From: Pseudomonadota bacterium
GTDB taxonomy: Bacteria; Cyanobacteriota; Vampirovibrionia; Obscuribacterales; Obscuribacteraceae
Direction: 5' to 3'
Length of the DNA stretch: 62,085 bases
Assembly (NCBI GenBank): GCA_021325555.1
Contig: JAJPGY010000044.1
Location: forward strand, 1 to 62,085
Positions 53,430 through 60,921 of this stretch are shown here, in pieces (position 1 is the first letter of the stretch; every line of letters starts with the position of its first letter). The notes below the pieces were generated by a model. The model searched no databases and had not been told where the DNA came from. It saw nothing but the letters and a program-made list of their open reading frames with translations. The position numbers were made by a program, and so were the translations under genes.

Positions 53430-54339
53430 CCAACGTCTCGCCGCTGAAAAGCGCTCTCCGGAGCGACTTTCCCGCTCGCCTCCGCGATAGCAAAAATTGC
53501 CAGCATGCCACCACCTCGTAAGACGCCAGCGACACCATGCCGAGCATGCAACCCGAAGCAAACAGGCAGAGGGTGCACCAGCTACCGACAACCAGCGGCT
53601 GCAGGATCACCAGCACGATCGCCGCGATCCCTGCCGGCGCCACCAGCAACGCAAAGAGTAAGACCGCCCAGGGCGCCGAGCACCAGCGGCGCTGGTCCCC
53701 GATGCCGGTGACCAGGGCATCGAGCAGATAGACGACGGCACCCAGCCCGGCGTCCGGGACAGGGAATGCTCGGGATATTCTCGATGTTAGCACCGCTTTC
53801 GTACCCGACCCGAAGAACGGATCCCACACCGACCGCAGGTAGCCCAGCTCGAAGCACGCCAGATAGTTGGCCGCCAAAAACGCGGCAATCGCCAGAATGA
53901 TTATCATCGTCCGGTGCCCATAAGCGGACGGGTTGAAGGACCACCCGGGCGGCACAACCGCGCCCGGTGCCGATGCGTGTCCCGGTATCCCGGAAACTAT
54001 AAAGGAGGCGATGATCAAAAGTGCGCCCAGCAGCGTGCAGCCCTGGTAGTCCCAGAAATTCGGCGCTCGGAAGAGCAGGGGGGTCACGAGCAGCCAAACG
54101 GCCGACAGACCCGCAATCCAGCGAAACCGGCTTACACCCTTCCACAATTGCAGGATGCCGCACACGACGGCAATGCCCCCGACCACCAGCTCGCAGAGCA
54201 TAACTGCAGCCGAGCCGTGATTGAGCGTGGCTGACAGGATTAGCAAAGCGATACCCGAGCCGATTGTCAGAAAGCTCGAACCGGCCCGAACAGCCCGTTT
54301 TTCACACCGGCTCAACGGCGCGCCTGCTCTGCTTTCCAT
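53413..54339 (-). CDS. SPW-repeat and VKOR-like membrane protein
   Basis: The 308-residue integral membrane protein has an N-terminal SPW-like repeat region (about 15-120) with several spans. A C-terminal vitamin-K-epoxide-reductase-like four-helix core follows (about 140-290). The CTLC motif (about 265-268) in VVGSWCTLCLFASG is present. The loop pair of Cys that VKOR uses for electron transfer is absent: the region reads WDPFFGSGTKAVLTS. The redox mechanism may be different. GAGGGGGGCGA lies before the ATG. It is nine bases after the epimerase gene. Confidence 0.75.
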   Translation of the reverse strand: MESRAGAPLSRCEKRAVRAGSSFLTIGSGIALLILSATLNHGSAAVMLCELVVGGIAVVCGILQLWKGVSRFRWIAGLSAVWLLVTPLLFRAPNFWDYQGCTLLGALLIIASFIVSGIPGHASAPGAVVPPGWSFNPSAYGHRTMIIILAIAAFLAANYLACFELGYLRSVWDPFFGSGTKAVLTSRISRAFPVPDAGLGAVVYLLDALVTGIGDQRRWCSAPWAVLLFALLVAPAGIAAIVLVILQPLVVGSWCTLCLFASGCMLGMVSLASYEVVACWQFLLSRRRAGKSLRRALFSGETLDGRLV

Positions 54340-54348
54340 TCGCCCCCC

Positions 54349-55446
54349 TCAGCGTGAGCTGACTTTCTCCTGCTCCCTTGCCCGCTTCCGGAGCGAATCC
54401 GGCAGCGGCAGTTTATTGATTTCATAGAACTTAACCGGGTCTTTGAGGAGGTTGCCGATCATAACCGGAATCGTCCCGTGCAAGTTGTGCTTCGGCTCCC
54501 AGGACAGGTAGGCTCTCGCCTTGGCGATGTCCAGCTCATAATGGTCGTCCGCCAGGTCAATCATCCAGGGCTTGATGAACTCGCGCGTCCCGGGCATCTT
54601 GCCCTCAATCCAGGCGCCTAGCTTGGCGACCGGCTTGGGAATGTACTCCGTCAGCCAGTGGTCGCCGTGCAGTAAGGAGCCGATCTGACGCTGCAGCGTC
54701 TCGTAGCTGAAAGTCACAGGCTCCCCGATAAGCAAGGTCGTTTCGGGGGGCAGGTCGTTCCGTCTTTCCACCGCCTTGACAAAACTGTCCACCAGGTCGG
54801 ACAGATGGACAAAAGCCTGGCCGTGTCTGGCATCCCCCGGGAATACGTGACCGGTCAAACGCTCCTCGTAGATTCGCTGGATCTGATGGCTGATCGGAAT
54901 GGAACGGCACCAGTCGTCGTAAACGCCGGCTATTCTCAGGATCAGGCAAGGAATGCTGCCCCGGCATTCATGGATAACCTTTTCCGTTTCAACCTTCGAT
55001 TTCGGGTAGTCCCATTTTGGCGCCAGCGGGGACGCTTCGTTGATCTTCCGCCCCGGCGCAGTGGGCTTGTGCACGAGCATGGTGCTGGAGAAAATAAACT
55101 GCTCTACTTGCCAATTCTGCAGTTCCTTCAAACACCGGCGGGTGCCTTCCACGGTCAGCTTCTGGTAGAGATCGCTGGGCTCGCCGGAAAATGAATAGTA
55201 CGCAGCCAGATGTATAAAGCTGGCCAGCGCCGCGCCGTGCCGTTGCCGAATGGCGAGGAAGGCATCGTGCGTGCCTTCATCCGATGTCAGGTCGCAGGAT
55301 ATGTGCTCAGCCTCGGGCGGCGGATCGGGTGGACCCGCGCGATCCAAACCGACCACCGCGTATCCTTCCGCCGCGAAACGCTCGACCAGCGCGGAGCCAA
55401 TCAGCCCGCTGCTCCCGGTAATAGCTATAACACCTTTCTTGCTCAT
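54349..55446 (-). CDS. NAD-dependent epimerase/dehydratase (SDR)
   Basis: The 365-residue extended SDR has the Rossmann motif ITGSSGLIGSAL (about 9-20). The active-site Tyr-Lys is in WDYPKSKVETEKVI (YPKSK), and the Ser in FIFSSTMLVHKP. The C-terminal third is longer than in common sugar epimerases. The sugar or sterol substrate is unknown. A gene of this type commonly stands next to SPW-VKOR genes, so a joint role is likely. AGGTG precedes the ATG. It starts eight bases after the reductase gene. Confidence 0.8.
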   Translation of the reverse strand: MSKKGVIAITGSSGLIGSALVERFAAEGYAVVGLDRAGPPDPPPEAEHISCDLTSDEGTHDAFLAIRQRHGAALASFIHLAAYYSFSGEPSDLYQKLTVEGTRRCLKELQNWQVEQFIFSSTMLVHKPTAPGRKINEASPLAPKWDYPKSKVETEKVIHECRGSIPCLILRIAGVYDDWCRSIPISHQIQRIYEERLTGHVFPGDARHGQAFVHLSDLVDSFVKAVERRNDLPPETTLLIGEPVTFSYETLQRQIGSLLHGDHWLTEYIPKPVAKLGAWIEGKMPGTREFIKPWMIDLADDHYELDIAKARAYLSWEPKHNLHGTIPVMIGNLLKDPVKFYEINKLPLPDSLRKRAREQEKVSSR

Positions 55447-55454
55447 CATTTCAC

Positions 55455-56189
55455 CTAATATCCAACGAAGTCTTCTGACCGAATGTTGTCGTTTGTCACG
55501 CCGGCGTCGTTGAGCATCGCCCGCAAGCCCTGGACGGCTGCCGGCGATCCCACTACGTAATAGAGGGGGGTCGTCTTAACATCCACGTACCGGGAGATCA
55601 TTTTGTAGTCCATATGCCCGGTCTCACCGGTCCACGTTCGGCTCGATTTTTCCATCTGGGTCATCACGCCGACAAATCGGTAGTGGGGGTTCTCGCATTC
55701 CAGCTCCTGGAGTTCTTCAAGAAAGGCGGCGTCTTCCGGTCTCCTGTTCGAATAGAACAGGACAATGCGATGTTTCAATCTACTTCTGGCGGCGTGAACC
55801 ACAATACTGCGCACAGGCGTGATGCCGATTCCGCACGCTAGAAAGACAGCCGGCCTTGCTGCATCCTCGTGCAGCACGAAGTTACCGAACGGTCCCTCCA
55901 CCTTTACTTTACCGTTGATGGGCAGCGATGCCAGCGCCTTTTTTAAGACTCCACCGCGCAGCCTGGTTGCGAAAATCAAGCTGTCTTCTTCAGGAGCGCT
56001 GGCCATCGAGAAAGCCAGTTGCTCCTCCTGCGAATCCTCACATTGCGTCAGGGCAATCTCCGCGAACTGGCCGGCTACAAAGTGGAAATCGGCGGGCTTT
56101 TCCAGCCAGACACCTAGTGTCCGATCCGCTATCTCGCGGCGGTCTTTCAGTTTTACAACATGGGTTGTCGGACGCACTTTTACAGCCAT
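55455..56189 (-). CDS. Ferredoxin-reductase-like FAD/NAD(P)H oxidoreductase
   Basis: The 244-residue protein has a FAD-binding barrel with AFSMASAP as the RxYS-like flavin motif (about 64-71). The C-terminal NAD(P)-binding half begins GIGITPVRSIVVHA (about 120-133) and holds YVVGSPAAVQGLRAML. It is like the reductase half of flavohaemoglobin and phenol hydroxylase systems. The partner is probably the neighbouring RIC protein or a haem/flavodiiron target. GGAGGGACGATC precedes the ATG at 56189. It starts 20 bases after the RIC gene ends. Confidence 0.85.
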   Translation of the reverse strand: MAVKVRPTTHVVKLKDRREIADRTLGVWLEKPADFHFVAGQFAEIALTQCEDSQEEQLAFSMASAPEEDSLIFATRLRGGVLKKALASLPINGKVKVEGPFGNFVLHEDAARPAVFLACGIGITPVRSIVVHAARSRLKHRIVLFYSNRRPEDAAFLEELQELECENPHYRFVGVMTQMEKSSRTWTGETGHMDYKMISRYVDVKTTPLYYVVGSPAAVQGLRAMLNDAGVTNDNIRSEDFVGY

Positions 56190-56209
56190 GATCGTCCCTC
56201 CTTCAATTT

Positions 56210-56932
56210 CTATCCGGGCAAGCTCGAGGATCCCCGTGCCAGCTCCACCGCCTTCGGATAAAGCGCGTAGTTCTCCTTGCTTATGTGACTGTGCAGATCG
56301 ACTTCGAGCTCCTGCAGCCCATCCAGCATGGCCCGATAGGTGTTGCAGCCGTCCGGCGGGAGTTTGTAGCCCCCTGTGAGGTCGCGCAGCTTTTCCAGCG
56401 CTTCCCCGGCGCCTTCGTGCTCGTCCTCCAGCACCTGGATCTGCCTGGCTATCTCCGCTCTCATCGGTCCCGCTTGCGTCTGGACCATTCTCAGGCACAG
56501 GGGAAATAGCTCGTCCTCCTCTTTCCGGCAGTGAGACTCAAGATCGTCCCTCAAAGCATCGAAGCAGACCTTGACCTCTTGCAACTCCGGGTGTCGCTCC
56601 CCATGAACAGATCTCACCTTGTCCACGAGCCAGCTCAGTCTCGGCAGCTCGCGCTTCAGAAATGCGTGGTGCGTCGACTGAATGTGATCAATCAGCTCCG
56701 CCACCGAAGCTTTCGTCCAGTCCCTCTCCTCCGAAACCGGCACGCGTTTGTCGTTGTCGTCCAGCGCCTTGATGAGCCTGGTCAAGTCGATCTGCTTATG
56801 AGCACAAGCGTCTTTAAGCGGTTGATTGCCGTGACAGCAGTAGTCGATGCCGAAAGTCTCAAAGACACGCGCCCTGCTCGGCCGTTGCGCAACCAGTTCA
56901 CCGACAGTCCTATCTTTGTACGCTACGTTCAT
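56210..56932 (-). CDS. Iron-sulfur cluster repair di-iron protein (RIC/YtfE)
   Basis: The 240-residue protein repairs Fe-S clusters damaged by nitric oxide or oxidants. The N-terminal ScdA domain has the TVGELVAQRPSRARVFETFG stretch and the GIDYCCHGNQ Cys pair (about 20-34). A hemerythrin-like four-helix bundle follows with DHIQSTHHAFLKRELPRL, HCRKEEDELFPL, EDEHEGAGE and SHISKENYALYPKA. These supply the His and Glu of the di-iron centre. GGGAGG lies before the ATG at 56932. It is in the middle of the operon, between a small Cys protein and the reductase. Confidence 0.92.
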   Translation of the reverse strand: MNVAYKDRTVGELVAQRPSRARVFETFGIDYCCHGNQPLKDACAHKQIDLTRLIKALDDNDKRVPVSEERDWTKASVAELIDHIQSTHHAFLKRELPRLSWLVDKVRSVHGERHPELQEVKVCFDALRDDLESHCRKEEDELFPLCLRMVQTQAGPMRAEIARQIQVLEDEHEGAGEALEKLRDLTGGYKLPPDGCNTYRAMLDGLQELEVDLHSHISKENYALYPKAVELARGSSSLPG

Positions 56933-56987
56933 GTGGCACCTCCCAGGGGCCACCTGCACCTTGTTTGCCTTTCTGAAACGAGCCTTG

Positions 56988-57215
56988 CTAGTCCTTCGCC
57001 GGTGCAGGTGCCGTGTCGAAAAACTTCTGCAGGTCTTGAATTAACGCGTCGATGTCGTCAATGTGGCACATGCTGTCGCAGATCATAAGCTCGCAGTCAT
57101 GGACGCTCTCGTCGCATTCCAGCGGGACGTCCACCCCGTGCTTTTCAAACACCCGAATCGCATCAGGTCTGGCTTCCAGTATCTCTTTTACAGTTGTATT
57201 TGGTGAGATGATCAT
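56988..57215 (-). CDS. Small DUF1858/ScdA-N-like Cys protein, 75 aa
   Basis: The protein begins with the TVKEILEARPDAIRVFEKHG stretch, which is like the N-terminal half of RIC proteins and DUF1858. It continues with Cys at about 33, 40, 45 and 49 (LECDESVHDCELMICDSMCH) and an acidic helix. It may be a carrier or Fe-S sensor for the RIC protein. GGAGGACAGCGCC lies before the ATG at 57215. It is 55 bases from the genes on both sides. Confidence 0.65.
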   Translation of the reverse strand: MIISPNTTVKEILEARPDAIRVFEKHGVDVPLECDESVHDCELMICDSMCHIDDIDALIQDLQKFFDTAPAPAKD

Positions 57216-57270
57216 GGCGCTGTCCTCCACTGCCTGCATCAAAACACATTCACACAGTCCGATGTTCGTT

Positions 57271-57888
57271 TCAGTCCGAACAAGCGTCTCCTCTCCAATC
57301 ATAGTCGGCCCGCGGCTGTCGAGATTGTTCTTCAGCAACCGGCTCTTTTTCCCGGGCAAGAGAGCAACCGCACGTGTCGGCCCTGCCGGAGAACTTATCG
57401 AGCGCCCTCGAGGCGTGCAGCTCTTGCGTCGGCCGGTGCCGATGTGATTCTAAAGCCGCCGCAACTTCGGCTAGCCTTTTCAGCTCTTCAGCAGTCAGCT
57501 TGTCCTCAATCACCGGAAACAGCCGATTCTCTTCCCAGCGCACGTACCGATCCAGAGCGTCCGCGAGTCGGGAAACCAGCCCAAGACCAGGATCACTTGT
57601 TGGATCTACCTTGCGCAGCTCGGCTATCAGATCCCCTATCTCTTTGTGGTGCTCGTAAAACGCCTGCGTCAATGCGGTGTCTCCAATGAGCGGCGTCAGG
57701 ATCTGCCGTTCATCCTCCAGAGACGCACCAATTATCTCGAAGCAGACGGACCGCACCTGCTCGCCTAGTATGATTCGATCGCTGCCCGTGCCTCGAACCG
57801 CCTTCCTCAGGCGCTGGGCGCACACGAGCCCGATGCCGTGGTCCCTGGAAAATGGCTGCAGGCCAGGGTGTCTCTTTGTAGCTTTCAT
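57271..57888 (-). CDS. Hemerythrin HHE-domain protein
   Basis: The 205-residue protein has the four-helix hemerythrin bundle (about 10-160). The likely di-iron ligands sit in SRDHGIGLVCAQRLRKA, FYEHHKEIGDLIA and RYVRWEENRLFPVIED. The C-terminal 45 residues are disordered and carry a Cys pair (DTCGCS). Hemerythrin domains bind O2, NO or iron. It stands near the start of a stress-type operon and is followed by the small Cys protein 55 bases on. Confidence 0.85.
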   Translation of the reverse strand: MKATKRHPGLQPFSRDHGIGLVCAQRLRKAVRGTGSDRIILGEQVRSVCFEIIGASLEDERQILTPLIGDTALTQAFYEHHKEIGDLIAELRKVDPTSDPGLGLVSRLADALDRYVRWEENRLFPVIEDKLTAEELKRLAEVAAALESHRHRPTQELHASRALDKFSGRADTCGCSLAREKEPVAEEQSRQPRADYDWRGDACSD

Positions 57889-57933
57889 ATCGTCTATCCT
57901 CCACTACCACCTCTAATAAAACGCGGGCGCGCC

Positions 57934-58302
57934 TTACGATGCGCGCCTGTGCCTCAGCTTGGCTTCAAGGTACCTCCTCAGCGCCACCGCCTGATTGTGC
58001 TTCGTGTCCTTGGCCCCGTACAGCAACGTGACCGGACCAGCCTTCGCGGCCTCTAGAATCGGCTGCCAGACCTCCGGGTGCTGATCCAGCTCCTTGAAAT
58101 AGCGCAGCATGAAGCCGTGCCACTTCTCCGGGTCGTGCCCGAACCACTTGCGCAAGGCGGCGCTTGGCGCCACATCGCGGACCCAGGTGACACCCTCCAG
58201 CTCCTCTTTTCTCATTCCGCGCGGCCACAACCGGTCTACAAGAAATTTTGTAGACACCTCGCCTTTCGGCTGCTCATACACCCGCGTGACTTCGATTACC
58301 AT
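57934..58302 (-). CDS. DUF488 family protein
   Basis: The 122-residue protein has the DUF488 hallmarks: TKFLVDRLWPRGMRKEEL (about 18-35), PSAALRKWFGHDPEKW, and LLYGAKDTKHNQAVALRRYL. DUF488 proteins are uncharacterised and occur near stress genes and phosphatases. GGAGGTGGATTCAA precedes the ATG at 58302. It is the first gene of the minus-strand operon; the hemerythrin gene follows 45 bases on. Confidence 0.85.
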   Translation of the reverse strand: MVIEVTRVYEQPKGEVSTKFLVDRLWPRGMRKEELEGVTWVRDVAPSAALRKWFGHDPEKWHGFMLRYFKELDQHPEVWQPILEAAKAGPVTLLYGAKDTKHNQAVALRRYLEAKLRHRRAS

Positions 58303-58672
58303 TTGAATCCACCTCCTCCACTGGCGTAGAACGACCGGTTCGCGCTCCACCGATCCAATCGTCGCTCGACGGCCGCCTGCTTGCCATCGTTCGAAAGACG
58401 CATTGGGGATCGGCACAACCGGCTCAGACGACACGCCACCGCCAGCCTTCCTGTAACGATCGTAACGCCGCGCATCGCGACGCGATGAGCGCTGTTGCCA
58501 AATGTAAAGAGGTGGCAAGATTGGTGGGGTCGCCTGAAAAATCATCCTTCCGAATGATCTGCCGGGGCGGCAAAGTAGGACTACAATGGAGTAGGCATGG
58601 TCGAAGAGCGCTGTGCCGGACAATTTGCTGAAATTGATTGTTGTTTCCCAGGCAGCGGCGGAGGTGAAGATC
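58303..58672. promoter_or_regulatory. Divergent regulatory region, DUF488 operon and rhodanese
   Basis: This 370-base region holds no gene. The palindrome CATCGC-GAC-GCGATG lies at 58473-58487. TGCCG-GGG-CGGCA lies at 58560-58572, just where a -35 would be for TACAAT at 58582-58587, the likely -10 for the rhodanese gene. An ATCAT/ATGAT pair sits around 58542-58560. A direct repeat GTAACG-ATC-GTAACG is near 58452-58466. It probably controls both directions. Confidence 0.4.
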
Positions 58673-59020
58673 ATGGAAACAAAGCAAAAATCTTCCACGC
58701 GAATCAGCGCGAAAGAGGTTAAGGCCAGGCAGGACAGGGGGGAGAAGTTCACGTTCATTGATGTGCGCAACGCGCAGGCGTGGACTGATTCGGACTGCAA
58801 GATCCCTGACTCGCTGCGAATACCGCTTTCGGAGTTCTGGCAGGCGCTTCCCTCAATCCCCCGGACAGAGCCGATAGTCACATACTGTACTTGACCGCAC
58901 GAGCAGGCAAGCGCCAGGATGGCGCTCGAACTGACGGAGCAGGGATTCAAGGATGTGCACGCCCTGCTGGGCGGGTTGGATGCCTGGATCGACGAGGGAT
59001 ATCCGGTCGAACCCAAGTAA
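58673..59020 (+). CDS. Rhodanese-domain protein, putative selenoprotein (in-frame TGA at residue 74)
   Basis: The 115-residue rhodanese sulfurtransferase is read through one TGA at 58892-58894. Upstream is a normal rhodanese front (FIDVRNAQAW). The active-site loop reads YCT-TGA-PHEQASARMA, and downstream the frame continues with GFKDVHALLGGLDAWID to a TAA at 59018. Family members have YCTCP.E at this place, so the TGA stands for a Cys. A strong hairpin follows the TGA at bacterial-SECIS spacing. If the TGA is a stop, the product is 73 residues long, ends one residue after the putative catalytic Cys72 and lacks the GGLDAW half. GGAGGTG lies eight bases before the ATG. The rubredoxin gene follows 34 bases on. 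Confidence 0.72.
58904..58933 (+). promoter_or_regulatory. SECIS-like stem-loop downstream of in-frame TGA
   Basis: AGCGCCA (58910-58916) and TGGCGCT (58920-58926) form a perfect seven-base-pair stem with loop GGA. Lower pairs CAG/CTG (58904-58906 with 58931-58933) extend it through an internal loop. The apical loop lies 22 bases after the TGA and begins with G, which fits published bacterial SECIS rules (loop 16-37 bases from the UGA, G in the first two loop bases). No SelB gene is in the window to test it. Confidence 0.55.
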
Positions 59021-59054
59021 ACCCTTGCAACGAGCCGCTAAGGAGGATTCACCA

Positions 59055-59267
59055 ATGAAACCAGGATGGCATATCTGTACCGTCTGCAACTATATCTACG
59101 AAGAGGCACTGGAGAAGAACGGCGTCAAAGCAGGCGAAAGGGTCGACTTTCATTCTCTGCCGGAGAGCTGGAAGTGTCCGGGCTGCAACTCTGCCAAGAC
59201 AATGTACTTGAACTGTACGTGCGCGGAGTTGCCTAAGAACGCAGAATCAGCCCAAAAGGCTCATTGA
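59055..59267 (+). CDS. Rubredoxin-like protein, 70 aa
   Basis: The protein has two Cys pairs, CTVC (8-11) and CPGC (41-44), separated by the aromatic YIYEEAL and LPESWK of the rubredoxin fold. It therefore binds one Fe. The C-terminal tail adds two further Cys (NCTC) outside the fold. GGAGG lies before the ATG. It follows the rhodanese and may share its transcript. Rubredoxins donate electrons to oxygen- or NO-reducing proteins, which fits the divergent hemerythrin/RIC operon. Confidence 0.85.
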   Translation: MKPGWHICTVCNYIYEEALEKNGVKAGERVDFHSLPESWKCPGCNSAKTMYLNCTCAELPKNAESAQKAH

Positions 59268-59271
59268 GCAG

Positions 59272-60198
59272 TTGCCAGTTATTTCCGCCCTGAAAGAGTT
59301 GTCGCTCGAGGTCATGCCGCGATCGCCTTTTAGGCTCGATCTGACGGCCTGGGCGCTCAAGCGCCGTCCCGAAAACGCGGTCGACCTGTGGGATGGGCGC
59401 ACGTACAGACGGGCTCTGGTCATTGACGGCACCGCTGTGCAGCTTGCGCTGCAGATGTCGGGCAGCAGGCTCTTGCAGGTGACCGCCCAGCGCCCGCAAG
59501 GATTGCCTGCAGTTCCGGAGGCCGTCTCCCGATTCCTGCAGCATTCGCTGGGAATCGACACCGACCTCAAGCCGTTTTACCGGGTCGCGGAAACGAGCAC
59601 CGAGCTGGCGCCGCTGGCGAGAAAGTTCCGGGGTCTGAAGCCGGTAAGGTTCCCCACCCTGTTCGAAGCCTTTGTCAATGCGATTGTCTGCCAGCAACTT
59701 TCTCTGCACGTGGGAATCATGCTGCTCAACCGGCTCACGGAGCGGTGCGGGCTGCAGTCCGCCGGCTCCGCGAAGCTGCGCGCCTTTCCCCGGCCGGAGG
59801 ACATAGCCGGCCTCAGGGCGGCATCGCTGCGGGCGCTGGGCTTGAATCACAACAAAGCGCGGGCGCTCAAAGAGATCTCGCAAGCTTTTCTGGATCAAGA
59901 GCTGGACCCCGAACAGCTAAGCGCCCTTCCCGATCAGGAGCTGCATGACCGCTTGCTCGCCATACGCGGCATCGGTCCCTGGAGCGCGCGCTACATAATG
60001 CTGCGAGGTCTCGGCAGGCTGAGCATGTTTCCCCTGACAGACGTCGGCACCAGGAACATACTGGCTGAATATCTCAATGCGCAAGATCTGACGGAACAGC
60101 AACTGGCGAAGATTGTCGATCGATGGACCCCTTATGCGGGCTTCCTGTACTTCCACTTGCTGCTCCACAAGTTGTCGAGCAGCGGCAAATTGCTCTGA
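59272..60198 (+). CDS. DNA-3-methyladenine glycosylase (AlkA/HhH-GPD family)
   Basis: The 308-residue protein removes alkylated bases. The helix-hairpin-helix reads LLAIRGIGPWSARYIMLRGL (about 227-247), and the catalytic Asp is in FPLTDVGTRN (about 262). The N-terminal AlkA-like mixed domain is present (about 1-120). The TTG at 59272 begins just after the rubredoxin stop; an ATG at 59314 is a second candidate. It probably ends the rhodanese-rubredoxin transcript. AlkA proteins act in alkylation and nitrosative damage. Confidence 0.85.
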   Translation: MPVISALKELSLEVMPRSPFRLDLTAWALKRRPENAVDLWDGRTYRRALVIDGTAVQLALQMSGSRLLQVTAQRPQGLPAVPEAVSRFLQHSLGIDTDLKPFYRVAETSTELAPLARKFRGLKPVRFPTLFEAFVNAIVCQQLSLHVGIMLLNRLTERCGLQSAGSAKLRAFPRPEDIAGLRAASLRALGLNHNKARALKEISQAFLDQELDPEQLSALPDQELHDRLLAIRGIGPWSARYIMLRGLGRLSMFPLTDVGTRNILAEYLNAQDLTEQQLAKIVDRWTPYAGFLYFHLLLHKLSSSGKLL

Positions 60199-60276
60199 AA
60201 TCGCCCCCGGCTTCCTCCTGAAGGCTCAGCCAGAGGGATGAAGCCAGGCCGCCTGCTCGGACCTATACCGGGGTAG

Positions 60277-60870
60277 TTACCCTGTCCAGGCCATTGTTAT
60301 GGAGATCCGTGACACGTCGGAGATCGAGCGCTTCTCTGACGGAATAGGACTGATCATCGATCGCCGCTCGCGGAGCCACGAAGCAATAGGCGTGTGCTGG
60401 CTTATCGCCGACGCTCGCATGGAAGGCACGGTCGAGTTCGGCGATTTCTTGCCGAGGGATTGCTGCACGCGATCCGCCAGTTCAAAGTCACCGATGCTCC
60501 AGGCTATGTCTAGTGCTTGTTCGAGATGCGCTGGATCAGTGAGCTGATCGACCACGCGGCTAATCATTGCAATTGCTTCCGTCCCCGCACCAGCATAACG
60601 CGCCAAATCAGCCCAGCGCAAGAGTGTTTGATGATCTACGTCGTCGACGTCCATGTGTACAAATTCGTCACGAGCTTGTTGTCGTAAGCCAAGAGCGCGA
60701 TAGATCTGGCTGCGTAGGATTGTCCTTTCACGCTCTACCGAGGGGGGAAGATTTGTAATTGCCTTGAGCAATCTTCCGACTTGTTTTTGGGCAAGCCATT
60801 CCTGCCAATCTGCTGCCGCGGCGGCGACTTCGGTGATGAAATGAAATTGGTCAATCGGTTGTTCGCGCAT
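60277..60870 (-). CDS. Hypothetical helical protein downstream of ImmA-like gene
   Basis: I do not recognise this gene. The 197-residue protein is mostly helical (about 1-140) with a TPR-like feel (ARDEFVHMDVDDVDHQTLLR; LEQALDIAWSIGDFELADRV). The end is Ser/Arg-rich. It is 51 bases downstream of the ImmA-like gene on the same strand, so it is likely part of the same unit. Lower GC than the core of the window is notable. It could be the partner of the metalloprotease, but this is inference. Confidence 0.5.
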   Translation of the reverse strand: MREQPIDQFHFITEVAAAAADWQEWLAQKQVGRLLKAITNLPPSVERERTILRSQIYRALGLRQQARDEFVHMDVDDVDHQTLLRWADLARYAGAGTEAIAMISRVVDQLTDPAHLEQALDIAWSIGDFELADRVQQSLGKKSPNSTVPSMRASAISQHTPIASWLRERRSMISPIPSEKRSISDVSRISITMAWTG

Positions 60871-60921
60871 CTCTTTTCGTCAATAAAATTGGCAGTGTTT
60901 GGTAGCTTCATTACACGCCGA

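Noticed and set aside
55455..56498. A 103-residue N-terminal extension of the reductase
   Set aside because: The extension is antisense-like, Arg/Gly-rich and out of frame with the RIC gene that occupies that DNA; ATG 56189 has GGAGGG upstream.
58613..58894. The 73-residue front of the rhodanese as a complete short protein
   Set aside because: It would end one residue after the putative catalytic Cys, and the rest of the family sequence continues in the same frame after the TGA.
57934..59016. A 360-codon extension of the DUF488 frame across the divergent region
   Set aside because: Only the last 122 residues match DUF488; ATG 58302 has a good ribosome binding site, and the extension runs through the promoter region.
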